Assembly: GCA_037576195.1 (NCBI GenBank)
Contig: CM075103.1
Coordinates: 2,604,001-2,668,000, forward strand
DNA from: Phytoseiulus persimilis
Taxonomy: Eukaryota > Arthropoda > Arachnida > Mesostigmata > Phytoseiidae
Direction: 5' to 3'
DNA length: 64,000 nucleotides
The position numbers and the translations under genes were made by a program. Below, one piece after another: positions 38,601-52,400 of the stretch. Each line of letters opens with the position of its first letter. The first letter of the stretch is position 1. The notes beneath the pieces were generated by a model that was not told the DNA's origin, searched no databases, and was given only the letters and a program-made list of their open reading frames with translations.

Positions 38601-40510
38601 CACTCGTCGAACGCGGGATCGAGGAGAAAAACGTCGGGCGAGGCGACGAAGAAAAACATCGGATGCTTTCAGAGAGGAATGAGACAAAAAGGACAGAGCT
38701 CCCATCGAAACGTTTGTGTTGTGTTCGGACGTGTCGACAGTGGGTCATGTCTGAGATGCGGTTCATTCAGAGCAGTGCCGATGGCCAGAACGTCGTGCTG
38801 TCATTTAGAAAGCCGCCGTTCCGTGGTGGTTTGGCCGCACTCCAAGAGCCGCTTCCATTTTCGGCTTTTACTCAACTTGAGGCCATGACACAGCAGTTTG
38901 TCTCAGGGCGCAGATACCTACACTCACTCGCTCGACCAGACTCACGCGGAGCAACATCAGCACCACCATCACCCACAACAACAGCCTCGTAAAGACAGGC
39001 ACGCCGCACTCCATCCAGGTGACCTTGGGCTCGTGTCCGCGTCGGTTGAAGTTCGTCAGCCATGATCACCTCTCGAACGACGAAGTGACGCATTGCGAGT
39101 GTCATTGGAATCCAGAGCGTTGGCGCAACTTCCAGAGCTCAATCCTTCACGGATTCTCGGAACGCTTCCGAAGACTCGTCGCCGACTCGCGAAAGTTTGG
39201 TCCCGCGCATCTTTCGAAAGCTGAAACGAACGGGGCCTTTCCGGCGGCCGATGGCGAGCTTGTCACAGAGACGTTTTGGGCCAGCCAAAAGGACAGTGCT
39301 GCCATTTATGGACGTGGTGCCGAGCCATGTCGAGAGTCGTCAACTGGGGCCTGTTGGAGGCGAGCGCCGGGCCGGCCGGATAGGCCGGGTGGGCGGTAGC
39401 TGAGAGATGACATGTAGAGGTTGTGACTGCACAAAAGCATCGTCATCTTCGTCCCTCGTGCTAATGAGAGGGCCTGGCTCGAAAGCGGCTTACAACAAGC
39501 AAGCTTTTCGCAGCGAACAACACAGGGTTATAATCTGTTGAGAATAGCCTGCCCCACTGATTTCGAATGAATAGGTAGACAGACATCGGATGCTTGTGCT
39601 GGGCACCGTTCATTCACCTCCTTTCAGTCCTCTTTTCCGGCGCTTCGACTCATCAGTCGAAACTCAAGCTAACGAAATCGCAACGTCCCATAGAAAACTC
39701 TGCGTTTGAACGAAAGCTGACAAGCGCGATGGCGGCTCGACTGCTCAAGCCACAGTTGAATGAAGTTCCGAATGAGAGGAAACTCGCCCGGTCAGGCATT
39801 TCCTCGTTTGATGTCGTGGTCGTTCGTCGCGCGGCTCGACCTCTCGCACTTGTTCCCGATCCGAGGACCGAAAAATCAAACTCGAGGACACGGCGCTCGT
39901 GGCGTAGGTTGTTCCCCTCTCTTCAAGGAAAAGTAAGAACGTTATTCCTCCCATCCCAGGCTGTGAAAGCATAGAGGACATTTGGCGGCTCATTTAGCCA
40001 GGAATCTTCAGGGAAATGTAGGGATCAGCGCTATCATCCGTAGAGTTAACTTAGGGGAAAATGACTTTCTCCTTTTTAATGTCTCCCTCGTCTTGCCGCC
40101 TTCTCCGTCACAGCTGCTTCCAGGGAACAGGAGCGGACGAGTAAGGACGGAAAGTAGTATGGTCGTCTGCCTCCTCGAGCCAATGGAGGGACGGAAGGAG
40201 TGTGGAGAATTTCAGAAATTCCGTTGGCTTGCTCACTGCCGCCAGCCGATACGACGACCGAAAATGTTCTGATCACGGTCCTAGAGTTCAGCAATTTATT
40301 CGAATCTTTGGAAACACGCATTCGCGGGGTTCGAGCTGTTAGAATTCTGACGCAACGGAAGCGGCTCGAGGGCTTCGATTTCGAAGATGGGTCGCTCTGA
40401 GATTGGGCACGCGGGAAAATCTCACGCGCGGTATTCGGCCTCAACTTCCAGTCAGAGATGACTTGACGATTGAGGTACAGGGTAGCAGTGTACAAGGTGG
40501 TTGTTAATAG

Positions 40511-40747
40511 CAAACACGATGGGAACAACACGATGGGAAAACATTGAGAACCATGTTCAACCTTGAACATCTCGAAATAGCCAGACATTCATCAGGCAGA
40601 TCCATGTGGAACACTTTTCGTAGAGAACTCAAGACACGAGGACAGGAAAAAGTGGACTCCATGTGGAAAGAACACATGAAATCCAAATCCACATTGGGTA
40701 TATATCGACAATTCAAAGAGACGAGAGGTCTCGAAATGGAACTGTAG
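40511..40747 (+). mobile_element. Tail fragment of a non-LTR retrotransposon (LINE) ORF2-like protein
   Basis: One frame is open from 40511 to the stop at 40745-40747. Its end reads WKEHMKSKSTLGIYRQFKE followed by a Gly-x-Glu segment. The pattern W-K-x-x-M-x-x-K-S-T-L-x-x-Y-R-x-x-K is a familiar C-terminal motif of LINE polyproteins in ticks, mites and other arthropods. A preceding stretch (about 40460-40510) may continue the element in other frames. Reverse transcriptase and endonuclease domains are absent, so this is a short 5'-truncated or internally decayed copy. Confidence 0.42.
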
Positions 40748-43700
40748 GATAGCTCGCGAGGCAGTTGTCCTCTGGGTCTCGATCAGAAGGAATCGGGGGA
40801 GTGGCTCGAAAAACGTCGCGAACTACGATGAAATCTTGAGTTGATCCTCGTTTCAACGACGCACTTCGAGGATCGAGTTCCGACACTCGGTTCCTCCACC
40901 GCGAATCAGAGGCACGAGGGCTACGATTCCGACTACGAATCAGCGCAGCTCAGAATCAGTACGGAGTGACGTCCCAGACCCCACAGTAGTCTTTTCCTCA
41001 GCCGGAAGGTCGGACGGAACTGCCAGCGACCGCAGCGAGACTCAGTCGGTTACGGTTGCTTGCAATGCGTTCAGATCCCTTTCTATGGATGCGCGTGGTT
41101 TGGACAGCGCTGCCGCGTCCCCTAACGAATCAAAATGGAGCAAGAAGGAAAACAGAAGCCGGGAGCTTGATTTGAAATTTGTTTGTTTGCGAGGCAGCTG
41201 CGCTGTTTCGTTGGAAGGCTTTTCTTGCTGACTTTAGTGCGTCTCCGGTTCACTGGCCTGGTTGTCGGACGACCGAGGGGGTCGCTGATGGGCTGACGGC
41301 CTTGATTCGGATCAAAGATTCCAATTCTCCTGGTGGCAGGAGAACTACCCTTTCGAGGGAGGCTCACGTGAAGCATTCAGTTCACGTCCAATCCGTAACC
41401 CGAGCCGGATTCCGAGCAAGAGAGACACAATCCTTATGCATGACCTTATTGTCACCAGTCGTGGAACGCGTTCGTCAGCACATTGCTCATAACATTCTTC
41501 CATGCGTTTTCGAGGCATTCCGGAGAAGACCAATCTCTCTGCGACCTCGGGAACTCGCGGAGAGGAAGAACGAGAAAATCATGCTTTGTGTGAACTTCCC
41601 GAGTGAATTTTCCATCTGACTCCTCGCCACAGAAGCGAAACGAAACCCACGAATCGTTGAAGGTCCCTGCGACGAACTTCCTGGAGAATCGTCTGACATC
41701 TGTTCGCTGCACTGGACCGATAATTCGACCGTTTTGGAGACTCTGGCGAACTCCAGACAGCCCTCCTCCCACCGTCCAGTTCAACTATTCCGTAGGAGAC
41801 CATCGGGCGGAATCCACTATTATCGCCAGCATTTGGACCTATCCCGATGGATGACGAAGACCCGACTTCGCCTTCGCTCTCTCTCTCTCCGGTTCTCAAT
41901 TCGAGAACGATCATCATCCAGATTTATTCTGTATCTCTCCGTGAGAAATGTCCCTGGTATTGAGAAACCCATCGATCGCTCATCGCTGAATGAATAACCC
42001 TCAGCGAGATTCAGGATCATAGCAGACGACCTGGAGCAGTCGTCCTGAAATGACACCCCATGCCTATCAGTATGGTCGCAAGGGAAGATGAGATCAGCGA
42101 ATCCACTCGAGTGCGGAGGAGTAATCGCGCCCGCTCAGGTAGAGAGCTTCGGGCGCTGTACCCTGATGAAATATTCCTTCCGCTCATTCCGAGTCAAACG
42201 GAGACTTCGCATTTATTGGATTTGCCGCACGTATGGCAATACCCGATGAAACCCAGATCCGAGCCAGAATCACCTAAGAACACTGCGATCCTCATATCTG
42301 AACGATTGAGCCGGGGATGCGAACTGAACCCTCAGCGTCACTGCGCCTTGACGATTGCTAAGCTGACCCCATGCTCCGCGATTTTACTCTGCATAGTACA
42401 ATCTGATTGAACAAACTTTCCGGATCGGATTCGTTTTCGTACTATTGTTAGCTGTGGGATGCGGTCGTTGAGCACCTCCTTTTTTTCTGTCTTTCGGGCA
42501 ATAGCCGGCTCCGAGCGGTCCCGAACTCTAGCGCATCCCACTCGGACAGCCGAGAACAGTCTCAGACAAGAAGAATCCAGCTGACGAAGACGGGGATTGG
42601 AGCGTCATTCCGGATCGATAGAAGAAACACGTGAGGAATCCTTGATGGAACCTTCCGTGACTGGAGAACTTTCGATGACACGGTATCACAGACCAGGGAG
42701 ATCAATAAATGAATCATGACGAATAATGGCATCTGCGGAATCGCGAGGCAAGGATTTCATTGTTGATCACCTCACCGACTCTTTTTCTTCCGAGATCTGT
42801 CCTTCTCGCGGCTCCGATATGGAAGCTCGTTCGGGCAAACCGACGGGGATCGCTCGAATCACTCAAGGTCATACGGTCATCTCGCACCGCGTCGACTCGC
42901 AGCATGTTCTTGGAAGAGCCTACTCATCAGACTCGGGATGCCAAGCTTGTTCGAACTGTTTCCGCTTCCGAACGCAATGAATTCCACATGAGCGAGCTAC
43001 TTCCGAACTTGTAGATTGCAGTGATAGGAGTCTGATGTCGTGACCCTTGAAAGAGTTTTTCGGCTCGAAAAGCCTAGCTGCGTCGGGAGGAAAAGTCGCT
43101 CAGAAACCTCCACTTTTTTTTTGTCGATCGACCATAATAAACATTTTATGAGTTTGGCTGAGAAACTTTAGACGAACTTCGGTGAAAGCATCGACGAGAT
43201 CTCTCCCGTTCCCCGGCCGGTTGTTCTCCAAAAGCTCTAGTTCAAGTTTTGGAACGGAGGGCGAAAATAATCGCCACTGATAGAGTTTATAGCTCTTACA
43301 TACAAGGAGCATCAATAAACTGGCCGACGCAGGCACTCGGCTTGGTTCGAAATTGAGTTTGAAACAAAATATTGCCGATCTATCAGGTTTGAGCCTGGCT
43401 GCTCTTGAGAGTTCGCGTCCTTGTCGGCCAGTGTGATCCACGACGGCGCACTAGGTTTTTCCCGTTCAGAGAGGCTTCGCAAACCCCCACTCGTATTTCA
43501 TTCGATACGAACGCTGTCACAAGCTCGCTCTTGGCGAGGGTCTGAGCCTCTGAATAATCGCGAAGTGCATGAATTTCACGGAAGGTTGATTAGACTCCAT
43601 CACGGTACACGAGTTCCGATGAGAGATGTGCGAGACGGCGAACGACGGCTCGGGCGCGTCCCGCACGATACACGCCGTCCGGCGGAATATTTCGGATGAA

Positions 43701-45763
43701 TTCGGAATCCAAAAGAGATGTGAAAGGATCAGTGAGCTCGCTGCACGCAACACTGGGGCGGAGGATCGCTCCTGTGGAGGAATTCAAAAATAAGGAAGCA
43801 GTTTGTTGGCGCGGGAACGCAAGCCCAGGCGCAAACACCCGAGATAAGAATGGGAGAAACAAACGACTTTCCTCGACTGATCCAGGTTCCCCCAACCACA
43901 AATAGGATTGAATTTCAACTTCGCATTATTCTCTCGTTCCTCACCGGCAGATCGGAGCGCCAGCAACTGACAAATCCGCTAGCACCGCGCTGTATCGTAT
44001 CGAAGGATCGGTTGCGAAGAGAACTCCGATCCGAGGTTGAATGTAAAGTTGCGGATGCTGAGTTATTCCCCTCACCTCGGATTTCAACCGCGGCGGTCGC
44101 GGCTTATAATTCTTCAACCAGAGGAGAGCCCGGTCGTCCTACTCATGGGAAGTTGCGATTCAGCTTCCGTCGTCTTGAGCTCGAGAAGAAAATTTTATGA
44201 GGATTCCGAACATCTACGAAGATATGAGCGATGACAACGACGGTAGTGGAACTATCGGCTGAACAATTGCTCATTCTTCGCCGCTATTACCTCCAATCTG
44301 GGTTCTCTGTTCGACTCGATAACTCCCCCTTGGGAGCCAGGTTTCAGAAAGAAAGTGTCTCGGCATGTAGGCCTAATTAACACGCGAGTCCACGCTCACC
44401 GAACTCTGAAACCCGCGACGATAACATAGTGGAACCTCGGAAATACCCGTTCGACACTTCGAGAGTAGCTGCCGCAATGTCCCACGTAGGACCATCAGAG
44501 GTAGGACCGAGAAACTGTGCCATAGACGGTTGAGTCGTTGTCCTAATGCGGTGTAAAGTCCTAATGCGATTCCGGCGGTGCTCCTTCGTACAGAACACCG
44601 TCGCCGGAATCGATTCGTTCACCCCCCTGATGATTCCAGAAGATTTTTAGCCCGTGGTTCCAGAGGGATTTCAAGGCAATCAATTGGTAAATAGCGAGTT
44701 CCTTTGAGGGGTACCTCCCAATATAAAATACTGTCCGATTCGAATATCACGGCGGCCGTGATGGAGTTTGCGAATCACATGAAGAATCGGAACCATGAGG
44801 GAGAGCGATCCACCGAAGTTGAATCCTTTGACTGAACGAGTCGTTTCCCGACGGGGATCCCTTATGCGAATCGGTAGGCTATGCCGCGAAGTTTCCTGAG
44901 GCAGAGTTTGATATGGACACTCTGCTGAAAGGTCATCGGCCGCCCCATGGTGACGGCTTTGCATTCGGCGTTAGCTTCGAGAAAAAACCTATCAACGGAT
45001 CGTCCTTTTTTCGCAGCTGTTCTCCGGTTCCCAAGTCCTCAAACATCTATAGGAGTCGTCGAGAAAACCCTGGGAGGGTATTGAATAATTTAATTGAATG
45101 TAGGAACAGAACTCCAGTCGGAGGCGAGGAGCGATGCATGGTGTGCAGCACACAATGATATAGAATGGTGAGCGAGAAGAGCTTCATTTGCGATTGCAGA
45201 GAGCCAAATAATAGGGAAGCTTGATTGCTTCAAGCGAGCATCTTCGACAGAAGTCGCGCTGACCCGCTCTATCGATTCCTCTAGCTGGCGTGTCTCATCG
45301 CTCCGATACTGACAACTCTGAGGAAATGTGCTGTGGGCTATGAAATCAAGATCCAGGAAAGGCCGACGCTCACACACACACATGAATCTAGTTCGGAAGG
45401 CTGGAATGCCATGCGCAGGACTGCTGGCCAAACCACTTTCATGAGGCTGATTGTGTCGAGTGATCAAACTTGGGGCTATTATAGTCAAGCGCAACGTCGT
45501 GCGGCGGATGCTCATAGTGGTAACACACTTCCGGATTGGGAATGCGACTTCTAGCATTTTGTTTTGTTGGAAAAATAATGTTTTCATCTGACTGAAGAGG
45601 AACTTCCAAGCAGAGCATCTATCGACAGCAAGCTTTGTGATGAACCTACTTGTTGCCTTGCCCTTGCAGTTCAGAACTTCCAAAGGGGGGTTCCGTTGCT
45701 CTGTCCGATTAGAGATTCGTCGGAAAGTTTGCCAAGAGCAGTTGAGATGATCAGACTTATGTA
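40748..45763. other. Intergenic block, nothing assigned
   Basis: Coding-like frames occur on the minus strand between 41452 and 42056, including one segment (42044 down to about 41820) behind an acceptor-like TTTCAG. They do not join into a model I trust and show no domain. A minus-strand frame of 231 codons (45090-45785) is longer than usual for chance, but it begins inside the neighbouring foldback element and has AT-rich third positions unlike the two solid genes. I leave it unassigned. Confidence 0.35.
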
Positions 45764-46461
45764 CAGGCTGCTCAGTAGTCAACATGAGTCGAGAATTTGT
45801 TCATCCTCCCTTCTTTTGGTCATAACTCAGTGAAAAATAGTCCAATCTTGGGAACTCGTTCAGCGATCGATAGCTGATGACATATGTTTCCTCGTTTCAT
45901 TTACCTCTATCAGCCAGGTGGAATTTTCTGGGAAGCCTCGAAGAATGCCGATTTCTCTGCGAACTTTTCTAAGAGCTGCTTGTGAAACGCCTCAAGTGGA
46001 CCGATCTAGCTCGTATTGATTTCATTGTATGCGGCAGAGGGTTCCCCACATTCGCCGAAGGAATGGCGAGGTTCGGGCTAGAAATTGCCAGCCGATCGCA
46101 TAAGCATCACAAAAATCACTGATCTGCTGACAAGTAGTTGTTGTCTCAGATTGGTCCTGAGTACCCGACTGCGGAGTTGCCATTTCTTCAGCGGATGTGG
46201 GGAATCCGTTGCCGCATCCATTGAAGTAGACATGAACTGGATCGGTTCTGTTAGAAGGTCCCACGGGCAGTTCCTCGAAAGAGCTTGATAGGATAGGCAT
46301 TTCTCGAGGCTTCCTACTAGAGTCAACCCTAAACCAATAAACGCAAATGAAACGAGAGAACATCCCTCGCAGGAAGAGTTTCCAGAATCGGAGCATTCTC
46401 CTCCGAGTTTTGACCAAAAGAATGAAGAGTAAGATGCTCCCGTCCTACGTCGATCACCCTG
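45764..46461. mobile_element. Foldback element with about 300 bp inverted arms
   Basis: The left arm (about 45764-46082, +) and right arm (about 46461-46150, -) are inverted copies with clear block similarity. Each has a terminus like CAGGSTGNTC, a middle block TTTTGGTCA-AACTC, then GAAGCCTCGA and finally GGGTTCCCCACATTCGCC or its relative. Identity is about 65-75% by eye, so the element is old. About 70 bp separate the arms. The termini resemble Tc1/mariner-like ends, and a TA precedes the left terminus (45762-45763). No transposase was recognised in the loop. Apparent coding matches within the arms are discussed among the rejected items. Confidence 0.55.
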
Positions 46462-49400
46462 TCCGAAATGCGGACAAGTATGAGTTGATTGCTCTAGATA
46501 ACTCAAACGCACACTCACTCACCGGAGCGAATAGAGGCGAAAAGCATGGCCTTCCCCGTATAGCTCCTTCGCCGATGTTCAACACCAGAGTGCTCCCGTT
46601 ATGTGCTTGATCCAACAAGCCTGGAGCTCAATCTCCGAGAAGAGACCGGAAACCTCACGTGTCATACCGTTCTCCGATAGCACAGCTCGAGGGCGCATCC
46701 GAGAGAACAGCATAGGGCTCGAGCGGAGGGTCTGCCACGAGTTTCGTTCCAGTCCGAGCTGGAGACTACGATTGAATGAATCCACTACCTTTAGTTGCTG
46801 AGCGATTCCACTTATTTCCGTACGTTGAATGCCTGTCCGGGATCTGGGGAGGATTTCCACTGCTCCCGTGAGGAACGCGACCGGCGGAATCATCTCCCAC
46901 CTTGTCGGGGAATACGGCCGGGAGAACGACCAGCAGCAATCGTAGGAATATTTGTATGGATGCCACTGAGGAATGTCAGGAAGGTGTCGTCTTTCAGCTC
47001 GAAGGTCGAAACCGGCAGGTTTCGCGGGTTGCGCCGTGAAGCGTCCGCAGCAAAGCAGATATGCCCACCGTTCTTGTTGAGAGCTTCCAGATCGCCAAAA
47101 ATATCGTGGCGCGTTCACTCCGATCAGTTCCATTCAGAATCGGAGGAGAAGATACAAGCAGTAAGCAGAGCTCCTTATTTCTCCACTCTGAAGCTCATCG
47201 GCTGTCGAGATGGCGTCTCCAGAATTCCGTCCAGGAGGTTCAGATTGAGAGGGCAGCTCATGGAGGCGGTGATTTTGAACGCGCGACATTATCTAGAGCA
47301 ACAGGGTCTGCGCAGGGCTGGCAGAGTTATCAGAATAACGGCTCCACGATGTATTCTAATGATGATACCAATGTAAGCCAGAACGATGCCGATGGGGGAT
47401 ATCGTCGGAGGACGGAGCAAAACAGTTTTCTTCAACCTCGGGTCGGAATCAATTAACTCTCTACCGGCGAAGCGCCCGCGCCAGATGGACAACGGCAGAT
47501 GGCAACTTGATATTGATGGGAAGTCTTTGCAGATGAAGACAATATCCTCCGGTTGGGGTACTGTTACGGCTTCGCAGGTGTCACGAAGACATATTGACCG
47601 TACGTCTACGCTCCATCGTTCCTCAGCCCCCCCCCTTGGCGAACATGAGCAGCTTTCGCCATTAGAGCCGCAAAATTTCGCAGAGGAGCGTCACGGAAGA
47701 TTCTCAGAAAAAATCGGAGACACGCAACAACTGCGCCGCATTCAAAGGAGCCTCGCCCCGAAGAGAAAGCGCTTTCCGGATACCCAGTGAGTCAAATGGG
47801 AAAAGAGATCTCTTCGAGAGAATATCGTACTCTCCCCGAAAAAGTGATTGAAAGCCCAGCCTCAATCTATACAAACTATCGAATCCGAGGAGATTGAACA
47901 AGAACAGCGACGTCTGTGAACGAGATTTAGATTTCCATCGAGCAGAGCAGAATTCCATTTGTCTCCGGAATGCCTCTCTTTTTCAAGGCAGAGAGCCAGT
48001 CGGTCCTTTTCAGTCGTGGAGATCAGTTAGCGTTTGTGCTTTGAATGTTATAAAAACTTGGAACTGTGATTTTTATGATGCGTCCAGGGCTGAATAAGGA
48101 CCCGAGGAATGTCGGGATTGAGATCGATGTTCCTCAGGTGGTGACTGACTCGAGAACGAGGGGATTCGGTTCGATTTCGAGTATGGCAGCTTCTTTTTAT
48201 CGTCCGTCCGCCGGTGGTCCATGTGAGCTATAATACATCCGAGCCTGGTCGTCGGTTGGTCCGTTCTGCAACAAGAATACGCCCGATGGAGTTTTGCGCT
48301 GGAACAAAATGGAGGGAACCCAGAGACGAAAGCCATGTCTGCCTTTCATTTCGACGCACCGAGAAAGTAGAACGAGAAACTGAGTCAGAGGCTTGAACCT
48401 TGGATGCGGAAAGAGTAATGGAAGCGGCCCACGGACGCGTGGACGTCGACGACGAAATGAAATAGGGCCCGCTGTTTGTTTTCTTTGTCGTTTCTCTTGT
48501 TTTTCTCGACAAAACAAACGAGAACGCTCTGAGAATTTCCTCAGAATTCCGGGACCGTCTTATCATCTGATCTTGTCATCTCCGGCGACTCAAGCAGTAG
48601 TGGGCAGGATCTCGGACGGATACAAGAGAGGAAAAACATCGGACACGGCGCGCCCCATTTCACAGATGGTACCGCAATTCAACGCATTCGTTCTGTGACA
48701 CTTTCGTCGATCCTTTTTGAAAACTGTGCGTTTCTGTTTCACCGGTTCGAGCCCACACTTCCTTCGGAACCGCCATTGCTCCTCGATGGCGTTCCGGAAT
48801 CTGATCGTACACGAATATCAGCTCCATCTGATGATACAGGCTTGAGTTCGTGGCTAGTCTTACATTCTCGGGTTGGTGATATTTTCCCGCGTGCCAACCG
48901 AAATGTCATTCGAGCCCTTCCGAGTTAGACATCCCTTCACCTCTCGGAACAAAGGGTTCAACGGACGCTGAATACGAACGAAAAATGGCAGGGTGTTGCA
49001 ACCCTCTCGCGCGCTGGCCCTCCTGGCTCGACAGGAGCAGTTCTGCCCTCTGTCCTGCGTCCCGTCACGAATTTCGAACGATCCGATTCGAGACCCGTCT
49101 CCAACTGCGCGGAAATGGTTGCGGAAGCTTCGCCGATTCGATTCTCGCGGCCGTGAGCGAGCATCAATTGAGCTCCTGCGCACCGATGATCGCTCTTGGA
49201 TACTTCTCAGCGAGTGTTCATCTGTCAGTACTGGACGCGCGAGTCCGAACAACCTCCCATGCCGGGGATGCGTCGAAACCGACTGAATAGCGCGGCTCTG
49301 GCTGTAGGAGAAAATCCAAGGGAAATCACACTCTTGTGTGCATATTGCTTGTCCGTTCGGCAAGCACGGGTCTGGAGAGTCATCGAACCGTGACCAATGC

Positions 49401-52400
49401 ACTGTGATATTCCGCCGCTTCTTCGGAGTCTGCTCGCGTGAAGATCGAAGTTGAATGAACGAACCGTATGGGAGGAAGAGATGCGAAAAATCCTTCTTCA
49501 CAGATCTACGATAAATTCAACCCGGGGATTGCGGTGAGCTCTGAATTCTCACCCTGACTGATGGATCTATCGACACACAATCCCGGTACTTGTTCCTAGA
49601 TGTCAACGATGAAGTGAATGAGTCGGCGAATCGGCTCGGGTGCATTCGTCGGCTTTGGCTGTTCATATCTGTGATCTTTTTCCTTCCGGAATTCGCGACT
49701 TCTGAAACCTCCTTTTCGAATATCAAATTCAACAGTGTTGTCTCCCGGGAGAATTTCTATTCACGGCACTCGCTACTTCCGACTTCAACGCTCCCAAATC
49801 GTTCGTTTACAACGAAGGATTGCAGACATCGCACCTTCGCCGAAGCTTATCCTTTCCGAATATCGCCTGAATTTAACGTTTGTGCGCTTGCGGAATCCGA
49901 GCGTGTCGCGAACCGCGAAGTTATCTTCAGTATTCGGCTGCCAAATGCGTTTCACGCAAAGCCGTTCAGGTCAAAATTTCCGGAACTGGAACCCAACCGG
50001 CTCCGACCCGACAGCAAGAGCAGGCCATATTCCTAGAGAGCATCTGAAAACCTACACTAGTGATTAACTTCGAAACGTGGCCATTTCCCGCACACTCCAA
50101 AAGTCACCTGTTCTGACGATCCCCAAATCTCGGTTAAGGGAAGGATATGGTATTTTCATAGTAGTTTCACATATTTCCGTCAGTAGGACGTAAGTGAGGG
50201 CATGAAGGTTTGGGCAACAATACCGCAATCACTGGAAGATGGTGACGCCGCTGGTCTTCCACTGGTATTCTGATCATTCAGGTGGTTTGCCAAGAGTGGC
50301 GAAACCTGGATCCCACTCACATGCACGTGACTTTATTTCGTCATTCGATTCGATCTCATATATGTGGCGATGACACGAGAGGCAGCACTGATGATTCGAT
50401 CATAGCATCCAGAGGCAAGAATCGTCGCTTCCATCCGGCACTTCCCCAGTATCCTCATACTTCTGGCGAATCTGATGAATGAATTGACCGCATCATGAGC
50501 GTCCCGGATCAAGATGCAGCATCTCCATTCTTCGCTGGTTCCTGTCACCCAACCCATATCTTTAGTTCGACGGGGTATTCTCTCATCCATCAGCGTATAC
50601 GCTCCCGTACATACGTGGATCATCTACCAACCCGGTTGGAGCTACAGCTGTAAACTGCGGATGAAGAAGGACTTTTCGCTGAGCGAACCTTCATTTACAG
50701 GCGTGATGAGATCGTGTTTAATCTCAACCGAAATGTGACAAATAACATGGTGAAATCAGTTCCTCGATCGCAGTGGATCTTGATACGCGCAACCACGACG
50801 ACGACGATGTCCCTTCGAAGCTCGAGCTGCGTCACGGACGTATTTCGACGTATCTCGCCATTCGCCGAGAAGGGAGTGCACAAGGTTTCTCGAAGAAGTA
50901 AAAAGGGTCATTGTAGTTCATCTTCCATCAGCTCTAGCGAATGCCTCATCGAGCCTGCTCGCCCGCAAAACGATTGGGTCATCCGCCTGCCGGTCCGGAT
51001 GGAGGCGTAAGGAATACCCTTGAATTAAGCACACCCTGGAGGCATTCATCATGCCCGAATGTGTTGATCCCTTGAGAAGCTGTATTCGACGGGAAGCCCT
51101 TTCCTCCATTCGGCTCTGTCGACTTGGAGGCTGAATTTTTAGGCCGAGGGAGACCGTCACGATGATATCCATCCGAAATCAACAGCAAACTCCTGGCTCC
51201 GACGCACCGAGAGCAGGAAAATATCCGCTGAGGCCACTTCACGCTCCAGCTGTCCCCTTGCAGCTTGAGATTGGTTTGCTGCCGAGTCCGGTACGCATCC
51301 AGCGGCTCGCTGACTTGGCGTCGGGAAGGCCTTGTTGTTTTCTTTTGTGTAGACATCAGCGCATCCACCTGAGATACTGCTCGGTTCCGTACTCCCTGCA
51401 GTTGACCTTCAGCGGGTCCGCAAGAGCCTCGTTATCGGTTTCGCGTCTCGCTCCCTCTCGTCCACTTGTTTCACGACTTCAGACAATCACACCACTCGAG
51501 TATCGCTGCTCGGATCGCGATTATGCGGGCGGCTTCGTAGCGCACCAGGCGATGGGCTAGCGAGGAGTATGTTCAAGGAACTTTCGTAGAAAAGTACCAT
51601 GTACGATCAGCTGCCGAAGAGTTTCGTCCACAACGGGACGACTCGCACTCGGCTCCAAGAGAGGGTCTCGAAAAAGGCAGAGGCTACTTCGCTTCTCGGG
51701 AGTTTTGATCCGCCTCGACTCAGTCCGCAACGCCCCTCGAATCCTCCTTTGTCCTGATTGGGAGCGAGAATTTTCCGCGGGAGCCGTGATGACATCCCGT
51801 CCGCTCGGTTATTCCCTGGATGCAAGCGACCGATGACGGTTGGGTCCGCTGTAGAAGTGTGAAAGACCCAGTGAACGATGAGGAACGACTCCGACTGCTT
51901 CTGCCAACTTTCAGATCTTCGAGCTCGAGAGAAGCTTGAACCGTTCATCAAGTTGCGACCACTTACTTCGAGAAGATCTCTCCAGCTTCAGCTGTTAGAC
52001 CTGATGACAATGAGCGGGATCGCTTAAGAATCCAGGGCATGAACGCGTCTCCGAAGTCGAGAAAACTGATATAAATGATTGCGGGAAAGTTGTTGTTGAA
52101 CCTAGATGAGAATTTCGCACCTCGAAAGGTTGGCTCTTCGGAGCTGCTCCTCCTAAGGCTGTATCCTGCCGGCTTCCATTGTTCACGGAACGCAAGTATG
52201 TACCGCGAGGTATCGAAAACAAGGCAATACCATTTCTCCTAGAATCCCGCAATCTGTGAGCGGACCAGACGCAATGTTCTCGTTATGCCACTCACTTGTC
52301 ACAACGCGGCCTTCTGGTGATCAATTTATCACTTTTCCCATTGAAATCACGGGCCTCGACGAAGCTGTCAGCTCAAATATATTTTGTCAAAAATCAATCA

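Larger units (their letters stand above)
24388..40510. other. Long block without assigned genes
   Basis: This 16 kb holds many short frames but no gene I can name. Items noted are an AATAAA-type motif near 24581, a G-tract at 35591-35608, and CAT repeats at 34316-34330. There is a 166-codon plus-strand frame at 37316-37816 followed by an AT-rich stretch. A His/Gln-rich frame at about 38909-39017 (+) is bounded by acceptor- and donor-like sites (CTCAG, then G|GTGACC). An open frame follows at 39092-39402 (+). Any of these could be exons of spliced genes, but no domain supports them. Confidence 0.35.

Noticed and set aside
45090-45785. 231-codon minus-strand frame with a faint mariner-transposase look
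   Set aside because: The likeness is limited to a few residues, no DDE pattern or TIR fits, and the start lies in the neighbouring repeat. Left unassigned.
45950-46210. Cysteine/GFPT motif in both arms of the 45.8 kb element, like secreted 27 kDa-type glycoproteins
   Set aside because: Both copies lie in inverted arms of a repeat, differences between arms show no clear third-position bias, and frames are interrupted nearby. Most likely not a gene.
46022-46417. Minus-strand frame whose end resembles an LTR-element integrase
   Set aside because: The resembling part lies antisense to the arm of the foldback element at 45764-46461 and appears only in one frame. No other part of an LTR element is near. 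I treat it as a chance likeness.
46078-47640. Chain of minus-strand segments that could be spliced into an ionotropic-receptor-like protein
   Set aside because: The last supposed exon starts exactly at the terminus of the foldback element, several introns would be only 38-47 bp, and one upstream segment lacks a usable acceptor. Too many assumptions.
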